DNA of 64,000 nt. It comes from Orbilia blumenaviensis (lineage: Eukaryota; Ascomycota; Orbiliomycetes; Orbiliales; Orbiliaceae). Both the position numbers and the translations under genes were made by a program. Where the stretch lies: the NCBI GenBank assembly GCA_036872755.1, contig JAVHNS010000004.1, forward strand, positions 2,294,001 through 2,358,000, written 5' to 3'. Shown piece after piece: positions 47,001 to 58,848 of the stretch. Under the pieces are notes generated by a model, which was not told the origin of the DNA, ran no database searches, and was given only the letters and a program-made list of their open reading frames with translations. Positions within the stretch are counted from its first letter, which is position 1. Every line of letters begins with the position of its first letter.

Positions 47001-49583
47001 GGTATGGGAGCGTAATGAAGAAGCCCAGTGGATTACTGAGTATTGTCAAAACAACTCTCCCCCACATATACGGGAACCACACACCGACTCCAATAGTGGC
47101 GGAAATGAGTACCGCGCTGAATATCCCGTTTTGAACCAGAGCCATTAAGGGGCCTCGCATACCGATCAGCTCCATAACCCCATCGAAATCGTCCACGTCA
47201 ACCTCAACATCATCGTCTGCGGCTCCATTGGGGGCCGGCTGGTTGGCGGCAGGAACTGGTGCGGGAGCTGCTGGGGCTATTGCGAGGCGTGGTGGGTCTG
47301 GGTCGACGGGAGCAGGAGGTGGGGGTGGAGGTGGGGGTGGGAGCACAACTTCGATATGAGGCTCTTGTCTGGAACTTTGGGCTTGAGCTGCATGACTGTC
47401 TCTGACCAATTCAGCAACTTCAACTACTGAGATTGGCTCGGTATCCCTAATCCTATCTCCTAACCGGCCATCAGGGTCACCGTATCGTTCAGCGGCCCTG
47501 GCAAGTATTTCTCGTTGAACCTGATCATGGAAATCAATATACTCTTCGCTACTACCATCGTCGAAAGTGTTCTGTTCGTGAGCTTCATTATCCGCGATTT
47601 CCCTTGAAGTTTCTTCTTCCTGCATTTCTACTAGTTCTTCCCAGCTCATATCGCTCGCTCGTTTTCGGCTCCCGTCGCTACCGCTGGAGCTCTCCCTTCC
47701 AGCTGTCATGACAGATTTACCCTTTCTAGTCCCGCTTGCCTCTTCCTGCTGGACATACTCGGTATATTTATTCCAGTTGAAATCTGAGCCCGAACTAGAG
47801 AGATCAAAGTTGTATGCTTTGGAAGTGGGTTCGGGAACAGAATTGGCTATTGCGGGCGTGGCACTCCCCGTAATCTCAGCCAAGCCGAGGGCCTTAGCTT
47901 GGGGACTATGGTCCGGGAATAGGCTTGAAGATATGGGCTCAACATCGTCACTATTTATAACCTCATCTTCCTCTTCCATTTCTGGGCGGGGATCCGATTC
48001 TTCCCAATTTTTCCGTTCCTCGACATTCCTCCTAAGTTCGGATGCCATCGCACTAAGTTCACGGCTGATATGAGGTCGTCTAATCGTGTCGCTAGTGTTT
48101 GGGGCACTGGAAAATGGGTTTACTGTAGAGGATCTAAACTGAAAGGGAGCAGATGATGACGATGATTGTTGAAAGGAGAAGCCCGGCCCTTCGGGCAATG
48201 GCTGAGGGGCATGAGCATCCATCTGGACACTCTTCCGTTTCCGCATTGGGTGTATATGTCTCTTTCCATACACTGGAGCTGCCGATGTTGAGGCGTCAGT
48301 ATCAGAGTATGATACTTCAGTAAGACCGCGTAAGTCAAACCCCATATCGGCTTCTCCTTGAGGCGGCTTTTCGTCGTGTCCCTGTTCATGTACTAGCATC
48401 GGGACACTGCTTGAGAGCTCTATTTCGTCTACCCTCACCGGCTCCTCAAACCGGAATGCCATTTCCCCATCATCATCTTCGTTTCTTCCCGCACGATAGG
48501 AAAATTCGGAATTATTCCCTCCAAATACACTTTCTTCGCTGGAATTGTCTTCTCCCTCGGCTTCGTCTCCACTACCAAACATGGCTTGTCGACCTAGGGC
48601 ATCGGCTTCTAACTGAGCTTCGGCCCGGCGGCGTGCTCTCCGGCGCTCTATTTCCGCTAAGAGTTCGTCCACACGAGGGTCTTGTTGCTGTACGGGTTGC
48701 CCATTCTCATCGAGGGGCTGGGCTGGTTGTTGTTGGACCACCCACTCTCTAATCAGGAATATTAAAATGAAAGCGAGAACGACAAGTATGGTGATTATCT
48801 GCCCTTCGAATGTATCGACTAGTATCTGGTTGATTTGAGAGGAGGAGGTTAAATTTGCGATGCCAGCTCCAAATTTGAAGGTTGTCGGAGGGATATAATC
48901 GGGAACTCGGTCCATTTGGCTAGCATTTGCTGGGGATGTTTCTTGAACAGTGATCGATGATGCTATGTCAGGTCCAATCAGACCCATGAGACCAGGGGCC
49001 CCAGATATCGAAATATTAGATGTCGATGTATTGAACAGAGACGTTCTGCTAACTCCGCTGTCGAACAACGGCCCACCATCTGCAACGTAAAAGTAAAACC
49101 TCCAAATAGTCCGTACGGTCCATGGTAGCCAGAAAAGCCAGACAAAGAGGACAGAGCTAAGCCGGAGAATCTGAATAACGAGTCGCGTGATATGCTTGAA
49201 TGCGAGTTTCAAGAACACGAAAAACGGTAGGGTTTTGGGCATGTGTGGGTCATAGACTGTTATAAATTTTAAATATTAGATTACTTCATAAGGAGTGATA
49301 TTGATATAGTTATAAAGAGTAATCAAATACCTTTCGTAAATCGGAATGGTGTTTTGCAAAGCTCGCAATGTTTTTTCTGCGAGTGTTGGAGCCACTCCAT
49401 TAAGCTGGAAGCAAGCAAGTTAGAAATGCCTGTAAGGTAGATTTTACGGAATTGCAGATATCCATACCAGTCCTGATGCACGTATTTGATGCTACCACTG
49501 CATTTGCAAGGGTGGTAGAGGCGTTCCTCCTCCGTTTCCTCTGAACGGCATATTCGGCAAGTCTTGTCTGAGAGGGATGCCAT
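44100..49583 (-). CDS. DOA10: Doa10/Ssm4 (MARCH6/TEB4-type) RING-CH ubiquitin ligase
   Basis: Polytopic ubiquitin-protein ligase of the ER and inner nuclear membrane that marks misfolded or short-lived proteins for ER-associated degradation. Exons on the minus strand: 49583-49468, 49404-49331, 49256-46227, 46163-45990, 45922-44567 and 44500-44100; 1716 aa. The N-terminal RING-CH is a perfect C4HC3: Cys9, Cys12, Cys26, Cys28, His36, Cys39, Cys52 and Cys55. The Cys39 codon is split by the first intron. Helices follow at [20 protein letters not shown] and in the conserved central domain ([20 protein letters not shown]). A long acidic cytosolic loop ends in a Pro9 run. The C-terminal half has many helices, with [39 protein letters not shown] and [11 protein letters not shown], all family hallmarks. 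The ATG at 49583 starts the usual short leader before the RING. Confidence 0.96.
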
Positions 49584-51930
49584 GATGTCGACGCGGGAAA
49601 CACCCGGCAAGAGGTAGGCCTATAGCAATAACCAGTATTGAAAAATCACTGAAGCTGGAAGACGCCGGTGTATCGGGATCCGGTGGCGATGGGTCTCATC
49701 GGCTGCGAACGAAGAGGAATCGAAAGGAGACAGTAGTATCGATACAACCGTTGGTATTGGAGGAGATGAAGCTCATCTAAGAGTTCTAGATCCTAGCTTC
49801 AAGGCAGATCCGACGTACAACGATCTCGTTGGCGTTCTAGAGTAAGTGAGGGGATTCAAAGTCGTGATGGAGGTTGTTGAGAGATAGATGTCAAGACCAA
49901 GCACGGCTCAATCAGATGTTTCACTTCTACCCAGTTAAGTGCACTTACTCAAAATGTGGTGCTTCGGCACAGTCTCGATCGAATTACCCAATCAAACGTC
50001 ATATCATGGCCTGGCTGGCAACACAAAAAACAAACGGATGTTCCTAGCCATGCCTGCTTTTAAACAGGAATGCTGTATTGTCCTGTAACGTACTGCAGTC
50101 CTGCAATACACAAAGCAGAGCAGAACAGAGCCAGCTGGCGTGCTTTGCATGGCTTACTTATTTGGTTGACATTTACCTTGCATTTGGATGGTATATGTAG
50201 GTAGGTACCTACCCATCATAATGGAATTGGTACGTCTTCTCATTGACATTGCTCTCCTAACATTTTCAAGCCTCGGTCGATATTAGTAGCTTAATATTGA
50301 AATTCGATCCTGCGTTTACATGCACATTACCCATGATCACCGCCATATCATTGACCCGAAAGCACCTAAGTTAACTTTGCATCCTTGGAGGGATATCAGC
50401 GGCGCACTGTATGCTGACTTTTGCTTGTAATTGCGAGCACCGAGGTAACTATTCATTCGTTGTGACTACTACCAGCTATATCTACCTAAACTAACGTTAG
50501 TGCCCTGGTACCAGCACTGACTTCGAAGCATATACGTGTACTTAGGATTCAATCAGTTGACTTGAAGACTTGCGGTACCTGTATATGTGATATCATCTAT
50601 ATGTCGGCCGTCAAGCTAAATTCAGGGCATACGGTCAGATATAGATAGCCTTGTGCGGTTCAGGCTTCACAGAATGTGGGGCCTTCTTGACGTTTCTCGG
50701 GTCCTAAATTCCAAAAATCTGACTTGAGTCCCATATGTTTAATGTGACAGAACGAGCTGCGGCTTAGGCTCTGAACATTGTGACCATGCACCTCAGTCTC
50801 CGGAGTCCATTTGCGCCTGCCTTATGTATTTCCGCTTCGTAAAATTTAGGATTATAATAGGCATTTGGCTTGGCGTCGCAAACCAGCTTCTACAAAGTGG
50901 CCCCACTAGATATCCTAAATTTCTCTAATACGATTGGTTAGACTCCACGACGCAACTTATCCGTAGTAGAGGCCTAGGCACGAGACAACTGATTAGATTC
51001 TAGGTGGTGGTGTCGTTCGAACGTTCAGATGCTCAATTAAAAATGCTCACACACTTTATTGCTATTTTACGTCTTGACATATACCCTCGCCGCCGGTGTG
51101 GCTTTTAAATCCATCATATCTTTGAATGAAAGGGATCCTATCGTATATATAGATCCCGATCCGGTAGATTGATTAACTATCGATATCGATCGATATACCT
51201 TGCCATCCTCGATCTGTCTTGGGACACATTTGTGGGCGACTAGCTGACTACTTAAATACCTAGGTACCTTGGTGTAATTTAGAACATTATAGTAAACTTA
51301 TCGAGAAAAACAATAATGATGATAAATAAAAATAAAGAAATAAAAGCCTAGAATGAGACAATTACCATTGACGGTCTTCGATCAGATCCCGAGTTTATCC
51401 GCGATAACCGTGGATATAAAGTAAAAGGGAGATAAAACTTGCCAATGCATACCTGTGTATCCAGATAATCAAATGTCTTCGACCTAACTCATATTATGCT
51501 ATCAAAGTATATGTATATATGTTAACTTAGTATGCATAACATTTATTTACGATTTGCTAATATGGCAGATCTGGATGTCAGAGCGAAGTTAACTTTAACA
51601 TGCGGTCCAGGTTTTAACCCCATAAGCTTAAAGTTAAATTGACTCCAGCGCTAGTGGCGGGCTGATGGTCGAGCATACCGTACGGGGTTTTGGCAGGTTT
51701 CTCAAGACGGTTTATAGAAAAAAGGGAACTTAAAACAGTATAAATAACGACTTGAAAGACAATGGGACGGCTTGTTTTCTTTTTAAAATGTTTTATTATT
51801 CGGAAGCAGTCCCAGAAAAGTACCCAAGCTCCCTACGGTAATTATGAAAAATTAACACACTTATGCCTCGCTTAAGTTGTAATATATATATGTCTTGCAT
51901 GATTTGTAGTATATATTATTTTGACACATT

Positions 51931-52098
51931 TTAACCGCCATACTGACCAAACTTAGGTGTATCAGACTTCTTTTTGCTTAAAATATATTCAGTAACTTTT
52001 TTCGTCCCCTCGGCGAGATCGGTTTCCATGATCGTCGGCAAGTTATCCTCTTTGATACCGTAGGAGAGCAATAGCCTCTCGCACGCGATGTCAACGTA
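51931..52098 (-). pseudogene. Orphan 3'-terminal exon or gene remnant
   Basis: On the minus strand a TTTTACAG acceptor is followed by 55 open codons and TAA. The translation begins YVDIACERLLLSYGIKEDNL, continues with PTIMETDLAEGTKKVTEYIL and ends SDTPKFGQYGG. It has balanced, soluble-protein composition and GC-rich third positions in an AT-rich neighbourhood. No start codon and no matching upstream exon are visible to about 52.7 kb, so it looks like the last exon of a lost or moved gene. The family is not recognised. It might also be the 3' end of a gene with short exons that I could not find. Confidence 0.4.
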
Positions 52099-52876
52099 CT
52101 GTAAAATTAGGACTTCGTCCTCCTCTTGAGCCCGAAATTATTTTTTTTCCGAACTTTGAATTCCTGTACTAAAGTTGGTTATCAGGAATAGCTATGGACT
52201 GTTTCTTCGCATTAATTAAGCTTTGGAGGGCATTGGATTGCCGCAAATATTTGCGGGAACTGTAGAAGTTGTGCTCTGTGGGGGTGTTTGCTGGCATTTG
52301 TTTTCACTTGGGTCATATTTATGGGTTTGGTTGCGATCAGTGGCTCGTCACCGAACCTGCCGAGTAAATCGAGCAATCATCCTCTACCGATAGTAGATGG
52401 ATCGATTTTGGCTTAAGAATGGGCAAACAGGATGCCTAAACCCCGGGCGACCTGATAGTAGTGGCCGGTATCGTTGAAGGTTTTTTATTTCTATACTAGA
52501 AATCAATGTTCGCATGGTTACTGTTCCCAGGGTTCCGGATCCCAGTTGGCTAATTCGCGCCCCTCCTCACATTTCGTTGACAACCCCTGCGATTTTCGTT
52601 ATTTCCGTCCTGATTTTAGTGCACTCGTTGACAAGGCCTTTAACAGGCAAGCTCACAAGATTGCTACTCGACCTTAACTACCTAGGTAGGTAGTAGGCTG
52701 TTAGATTCATCGTTGCAACCTGAAGTTTCTGTAGATTGCTCTCGTACACCATTTATATGTCTTGGGAATTCGACAGCCCCTTCTACGCAGGCCGCTTGTA
52801 AGAAAGCCTTGGATACCTGAACCAGTTGCGTAAAATTATTGTCACTCGCTGACAGTCGCCCAATTTCTGAAGAAAG

Positions 52877-52905
<29 letters not shown>
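52877..52905. repeat. A29 homopolymer
   Basis: Uninterrupted A run after AGAAAG in the spacer left of the KDEL-protein gene. Confidence 0.85.
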
Positions 52906-52908
<3 letters not shown>

Positions 52909-54924
52909 GTTGATAATCAAACGATGTGGTGGGAATTATAAAATGAGGGGTTTCCAAAAATGAACACGAATAAGCTCGCCAACAGTACCGACTAACCACT
53001 TGCATACACGTACTTAGGATTTAAACAGTTTCAGAGCTCTGGCCTGTAAACTTTGGCCTATGAATCGGTCTGTGAACCAGTCCGGGGTTTTTATATTACA
53101 TATAATAGAATGAGACTGCGATGACGCAGAGGTGCCATAATGCTAAACAGGTATCTTGTAGTATTATTAGGGCCTGGTTTTGAAAATGAAATTCTGCCTA
53201 GTTTTAAGTCCTATTGTTGACGAGGGATATATAAATATAGAAATCTAATATACTTCGCCATAGCTTGCCACGTTTTCGAATGAGGGCTTAACCCAGGTTG
53301 AACAATCTATAAAGCTTTATGTTACATATTTTTTAAAATCACTTGGGGCAGCTTAAACCTATATAAGTGCTCTGGCATTGTTCTCTTTTTAAGACCTTCC
53401 ATCTTGCTTTTTTTTCTTCTTCTTCCTTTTCTTTTCTCTCGCTCCTTTTGGCTAGAGTGATCACATAGACTCAATAGTAAACCGCTATTATATGAATTAT
53501 GATTAAAAATCGTGATCGTTCCAATTTTGCCGATCGCCAGACGTCAGCTCGCAGCGTAAGGGCATCAATGCAAACATTTAAATGTGGTTTACCTGCGTTG
53601 CACAGTGTTGCATAATTTTTATAACCAAACCGATTCAGGCTACCCAAATTTGGTACTAGACCAATATTAATTTCTTCTGCCAAGTTGCTAGTAGCTTTGT
53701 GGCAATTCTACAAAGCCATTTCAACAGGATGTCTTCGAACGATCCACATGCAAAGGATTTTCTCTTTCTTGTGTGTCTACAGACTAGTAATAAGTATCTC
53801 GGTGAGGTATGTGACGGGAAATCGGCCCTGGCTGCATTAGCAAGTATAGGTACCTAAACCATAGACGGTTAAGCCGGCCAACTGCGAGTGTTCCCTCCCG
53901 ATAAATTCTTGATTCCAACGTGCGATCTTTCCGGTCCACTTGCCAGGAATCTTCTTGGTGAACAGGGGTCGGAATATTAATAAAGTAATGAGAATCCGAA
54001 GAATTTTTCTCTCTTTTCTGCCTGTCGTCAAAAAGCATTAATACCCAAAGACAATCGTGTTATCATCCAAGATTGAACTCAGCAGCAAAGGACGGGGAAG
54101 GGTCTGAGACAGAGCCAGTCGGAAGGCAGTTACATCATTTAGCCCGAACGCTAGTTCCTCAGACCGAATGCCCAGCTTCTTAAACCATCGTGCTGCAGAT
54201 GCCAGCAGCGAAGAAATCGTTTAAAACACATGCTTTTATTCGTTCACGGTCGACGGGGTGTACCGGGATATCGAAAGTATCGATACATACTGACATGACA
54301 CTAGCATATAATTGCAACTAAGCAAGCACTCGACTCCGCACATGCGCACGATTGTGCGAGACAAGCAGCTGGCTAGTAGCCCTTATCGATTGATTGATTG
54401 ACAAATTCGGTCCTCAAAAGCCAGCCGGGCCTTGTAAGAAACCTTCTAGTTTAGACTTTTTCGAACTGTATGTTGTTTATAACAGGATAGTTAGTCAAAT
54501 TGTCCGGGATCCTTTCACGCAGGCCCCGGGTATAATAACAATATATAAGTTCTCAAGTATCGAATCGTGTCTCTTTTCCAAAAATTCGTTATCCATGCAA
54601 GGAGAAAGATACTTACTCTGTCCCCTTCACTGTTTATTTATATACGATCTAGATGGCGTAGGTCTGGAGCAGCCACCCTTTGACTGGCATCTATCCTTCT
54701 CAAGTTTCCACACCTGTCGCCGTCCCGTCCGCAGGTTGCCGTTGCACGTTGCTTTGATTTGATTTGATTGCATTGTTTGTTTGTGTGTTTTGAAACTGGG
54801 CTGGACTGGTGGCCAGTCACGGGCGGTAAAGTTACGCCCACCAAACAGGCTTGCCTGACGAGATCACAAAAACATCCCAACTCGAACTCTGCACAACAGG
54901 CCAGGGTCCGACCCCAAATTCAGC

Positions 54925-57619
54925 ATGGCTCTCAAGCCCGAAAGTGCTAAGAAGAAATTCCGCAGGTATGTTACTATTACCTTTGAAAATGGAGATAGCC
55001 TCGACAGCTCGTGTGTCCTAATCTGTCTTTTTTATGTTTTATGCAGTAAGCCGAAGGGCGCGGTAGGAATAGCACCGGATCCGGATTTCCCAGAATTCGC
55101 CAAAGTAAGACCGACGACACCGCAGAAGACAAAGGCGTCGATAAAGGCGGGCCGGATTCCTTCTCCTCCTCGGGCTCAGCAGCCTAAGAAGACGAAGAAG
55201 AAGTCTCGGACATGGAAGGGATGGTTCTTTAGCTCGTTATTTAGGTACAATGCTCCCATCACTGGCCAGACACTCCCGACCGGTCTCTAACCATTTGATG
55301 ACTCGGCAGATATTCTCTCCTTTACTCCCTATACGTCTACATCTGTACATGCCCAAAAGACGGCACAGATGCCCGGACGATATGTGACATAGGTGATAGA
55401 ACGTTAGATATTGTAGAACCTCACTTGTATGATGCATACGACTTCTACGTTGAACCGTACTACCACGAATATCTGTCCTCTTACGTCGACCAAGCTGCTC
55501 CCTACGTCATATCCGCAAATGAACAGTACATCCGGCCGGCCCGACTTTACGCTACTGAAAAATTCGAGAAAACCGGGCGGCCGCTACTCGTGAAGGCGAA
55601 GGATGCTGCCATTGCGACACTTTCTCCATATGCCCAAAGAGCGTACGATGCTTATTTGGCTGAATTCGTACTCACGGGTCAGGAGACGTACGATGCGTAC
55701 GCACCCACCGTCCAGAAATACGGAAAGCTAGGGTATGACTACGCCATTGAAAAAGCCTATCCTTACTATCTCATCTCCTTGCCATACCTCGAAAAAGCAT
55801 GGGAACATGGGGTCGAGACTGCAGGGTGGGCTGGCGTTGAGGGCAAAGGATGGATTTCCCGGAGGTGGGGTATTCACGTAGAACCTCAGCTTTGGAGAAT
55901 CCAGGAAAGGCTCGGCCTTAAGGGATTGAGGTATGATAAATCTCCTGCGGATAGTCCTCTAGTAACCAGAATTCACTGACATATTCATATAGAGGTACTC
56001 GAGTCCAAGATGGCCCAACACCCCCTCACCGTGGTAGCCCAAATGCTTCCGACACTGCTCCCGATAGCGTCCTTGAAGAATCATACGAGGATATTGATGC
56101 CGGAGAAGCCCCACGAGAAAAAGCGGAAGCAGCAGATGGAGAGCCCAAAGAGAAAAAGAAGTCTTCCGCGGAACAAATCGAAGCAGCTAGGCCACAAGTT
56201 GAGGCTGATCTGGAATCCTGGAGTGCCAAGTTCGAAGAAGCTGGTGTCAAAGCTTCGGCTTCCGTTGTTTCTCAGCTCGACGAGCTGTGTGGCAAAGTTA
56301 TGAAGGAGCACGAACCTCTGTCCGTTGAGCTTATAACCGACCTCGAAGCCCGTATTGAAAAAGAGTACAGGGATTTCGAGCAGGGTCTGGGGACACTCCT
56401 TGAGAGTCCTGCCGAAACAAAATACGTTATGATGGGATACGATGGTCTCGTTGGCAGAACCGTATCAAATCTCAAGGAGAAACAAGCTCAGATCAAGTCT
56501 CGTACCCAGGAGCTTCTTATGGATACGTACCAAGCCACAGCCAAAATTGTAGACGCAGCATTGGCAGAAATGGACTCCGCTCACGACGTCGGGATGCAAG
56601 AACTCGGAATGAAGTGGGCATGGATGGAAGGGGTCACGTATAAAGACTGGGCAAAATACCACGAGCTCAAGAAGGCGTTTGGATCTTTTAAGACGAAAGT
56701 CATCCGATCCGGTCAAGGTCACAAGGGTCTCCGAGAAGTCACTGACTACGCAAAATCCATTGACGATGCCACAGTTGATCTCCTAAAGGTTGCGCGCGTC
56801 GAAGTGGGCAAATTGGAGAAACTCGGGAGACAGAGACTTGTCAAGGCTTGTGCAGAAAGGGACGCAGCAGCGGAGAAGGAAGCTACTGGGGAGTCCAATA
56901 AACAATCTGTGGGCGATGTGGAACGCGATGAGAAAGGGGAGGCTGCAAAAGAAGTTCCACCATCCGACGCCACCAAAGAGGTACCAGAACCTAAGGAGAA
57001 GACGGAGAAGCCCGCAGATCCCTCAGAGGACGAATCTAATCATACGCCAGGCCAAGGCCAGGCAGAGTCAGAACGCCAACAGAAAGCCGAACCCGAAGGC
57101 GTCGAGGCCGCCACCCAGGAGCAACCTCCCGCTCAAGAACAGGCCCAATCCGAACCAGAGACCAAACCCGAAGAATCAGCCTCCCCAGAAGCGACCAGCC
57201 ACCAAACCGAAGCCCGGCCAGCCACAAAAGAGGCCGAACCCGAACCCGAAGCCCAAGCCGAAACTCCAATCGAACCAGAAACCAAGGCCTCCACCAAACC
57301 CGAATCCCAACCAGAAGCCCAGGCCGAATCAAAACCAAAAACCAGCTCAGAGTCAAAAGCCCAAAAGGCCGAATCAAAACCAGCCGGTAAAGAAGAAGAT
57401 CCAGAATCCCAACGCGAAGCCAAAAAAGATTCCTCCGATCCAAAATCCGAACAAGATCAAAAATCCGAATCCAAGCAAGAGCCCTCGCCCGATACCCAAC
57501 AAGAGCCAGCCGCCGAAAAGGCCGAAACCAAGACCAATACCGCCACAGAACCCGCAGCTAAAGAATCCTCGGTAAACGTTGAGGAGCAGGAAGAAAAGAT
57601 TCGGAAGGATGAGTTATAA
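54925..57619 (+). CDS. Coiled-coil protein with charged low-complexity tail ending in KDEL
   Basis: Exons 54925-54965, 55047-55244, 55310-55930 and 55993-57619; 828 aa, all phases agree. Function unknown; similar fungal proteins have, as far as I recall, been labelled hoxa13-like transcription factor, but I see no homeodomain. The N-terminal 72 residues are basic (QPKKTKKKSRTWKGW). A hydrophobic stretch at about 73-94 (WFFSSLFRYSLLYSLYVYIC), broken by one Arg, could be a signal anchor. Residues about 110-285 are Tyr/Ala-rich amphipathic repeats (YDAYDFYVEPYYHEYLSSYV, YAPTVQKYGKLGYDYAIEKA), somewhat perilipin-like. Residues about 320-575 form a helical, probably coiled-coil domain. From about 580 the chain is Glu/Pro/Lys/Ser/Gln low complexity with many EPE and KPE repeats. 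The last four residues are KDEL, an ER-retrieval signal. Lumenal placement is inference. Confidence 0.8.
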
Positions 57620-57961
57620 TTCTAATTACCCCATGCTGTGGCATTTCATACCCATTCAACTTCACACTGGTGCTTCTACTTATATGTACCGTCTAAGCTT
57701 TGAGTTTTCCTAAAATTATTTCCTTGCCTTGTTTCTGTATCTAGCGGCTGGTTTACCTCTATTACTCCGATTTCCTAAAAAATGTGAATATTAGTTATTT
57801 CCTTGCAGCATTGTCCAGTCCCATTTTCTTTTTTCTTGGGCTTTGGCTCCCCGAACACTTCCGGCAGCATAATAAATTGGAACAGGTTCGAATAGTTATT
57901 AGAAGTACAATTCTAACTTGTAGATGGTATATGGCTTCCGTCTAACTGTCAACCCTTCTCT

Positions 57962-57996
<35 letters not shown>

Positions 57997-58848
57997 GAAT
58001 ACTACACTTGCTTATTAAACAGTACATACTTAAGCACCCAGATAGGTACTTAGGTATTTACTGATTGAAATTACAAGCCTCTTGTGCCCTCACAAGGCAT
58101 GGTTAAAGATGCTTAAATTCATATTTTGGAGAACAGCTTGCCTCCCTGCCTTGGCAGTGGTTGGAAACCTGCTGCATCTAGTGTGTCAACAAGGGCGGAC
58201 ATCGGCCGTCGGGCAACCTAAATTTAAAACAGACGCATCGGATGGCATCGGCGAAGGCCATTCGAAGGCAAACAGTCTCAAAGAAGGGTGGCCCCATGCG
58301 ATAAAGCAGATAACGGCGGCCAGATCAGGCAAATGTTCGTCCAGCATCTGAGTCAAACAGTAGGCCAGCGCCCTCAAAAATTTTATAATCTACCTACCCA
58401 CTGGCGCAATTTCAATTTTGTCTTCGCTCTAGGTACGGTGCATCGTTTTCGCTCTTACACTTTGGGAGGCTCGTTTTCTTTTCGACCAAGGATATACGCT
58501 CCTTCTTTTAGATACCCAGCAATAGAAGAGGCAGTTACTTTGGTTCCACAGCGTTTTGCATCCTTTTCTTCTTTTCGAGTAGACGTCCGCTTTCATTGGT
58601 CTCGCCAGCAGAAGCTTCGCACAATAATTGATTGGTTTCTTGCAACGCAGAAAATACCCCAAATACAACACGAATAATCCAAATCGCATCGTTTATCGAT
58701 TGAAATTAGCAGAGTCGAAACTAAGGGCAGCAGTATCATATCGTTGATTAGACGTCTCAGCTTGAGCCTTCTAGCCAAATATTTTGCTTCATAATCCACA
58801 GCATTCAAGTGCATACATATCCGCTTATCAAAGCTGACCTTTTTCGCA
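57620..58848. other. Spacer between the KDEL-protein gene and PDX2
   Basis: 3' UTR of the KDEL-protein gene, then the PDX2 promoter. A (CT)n microsatellite lies at about 57961-57993. Frames at 58082-58677 show no recognisable motif. Confidence 0.55.
57961..57993. repeat. (CT)n microsatellite
   Basis: About 15 CT repeats, nearly perfect, some 350 bp after the stop of the KDEL-protein gene. Confidence 0.85.

Larger units (their letters stand above)
49584..54924. other. 5.3-kb intergenic region with one exon-like fragment
   Basis: DOA10 promoter side on the left and promoter of the KDEL-protein gene on the right. Apart from the fragment at 51931-52098 I see no coding region. It contains an A29 run (52877-52905) and AT-rich sequence with many stops. 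Frames at 53784-54038 and 54394-54762 show no motif. Confidence 0.5.

Noticed and set aside
57036..57443. Antisense and +1 frames across the Glu/Pro/Lys-rich tail of the KDEL protein
   Set aside because: Repetitive codons keep all frames open; only the frame continuous with the upstream exons is supported.
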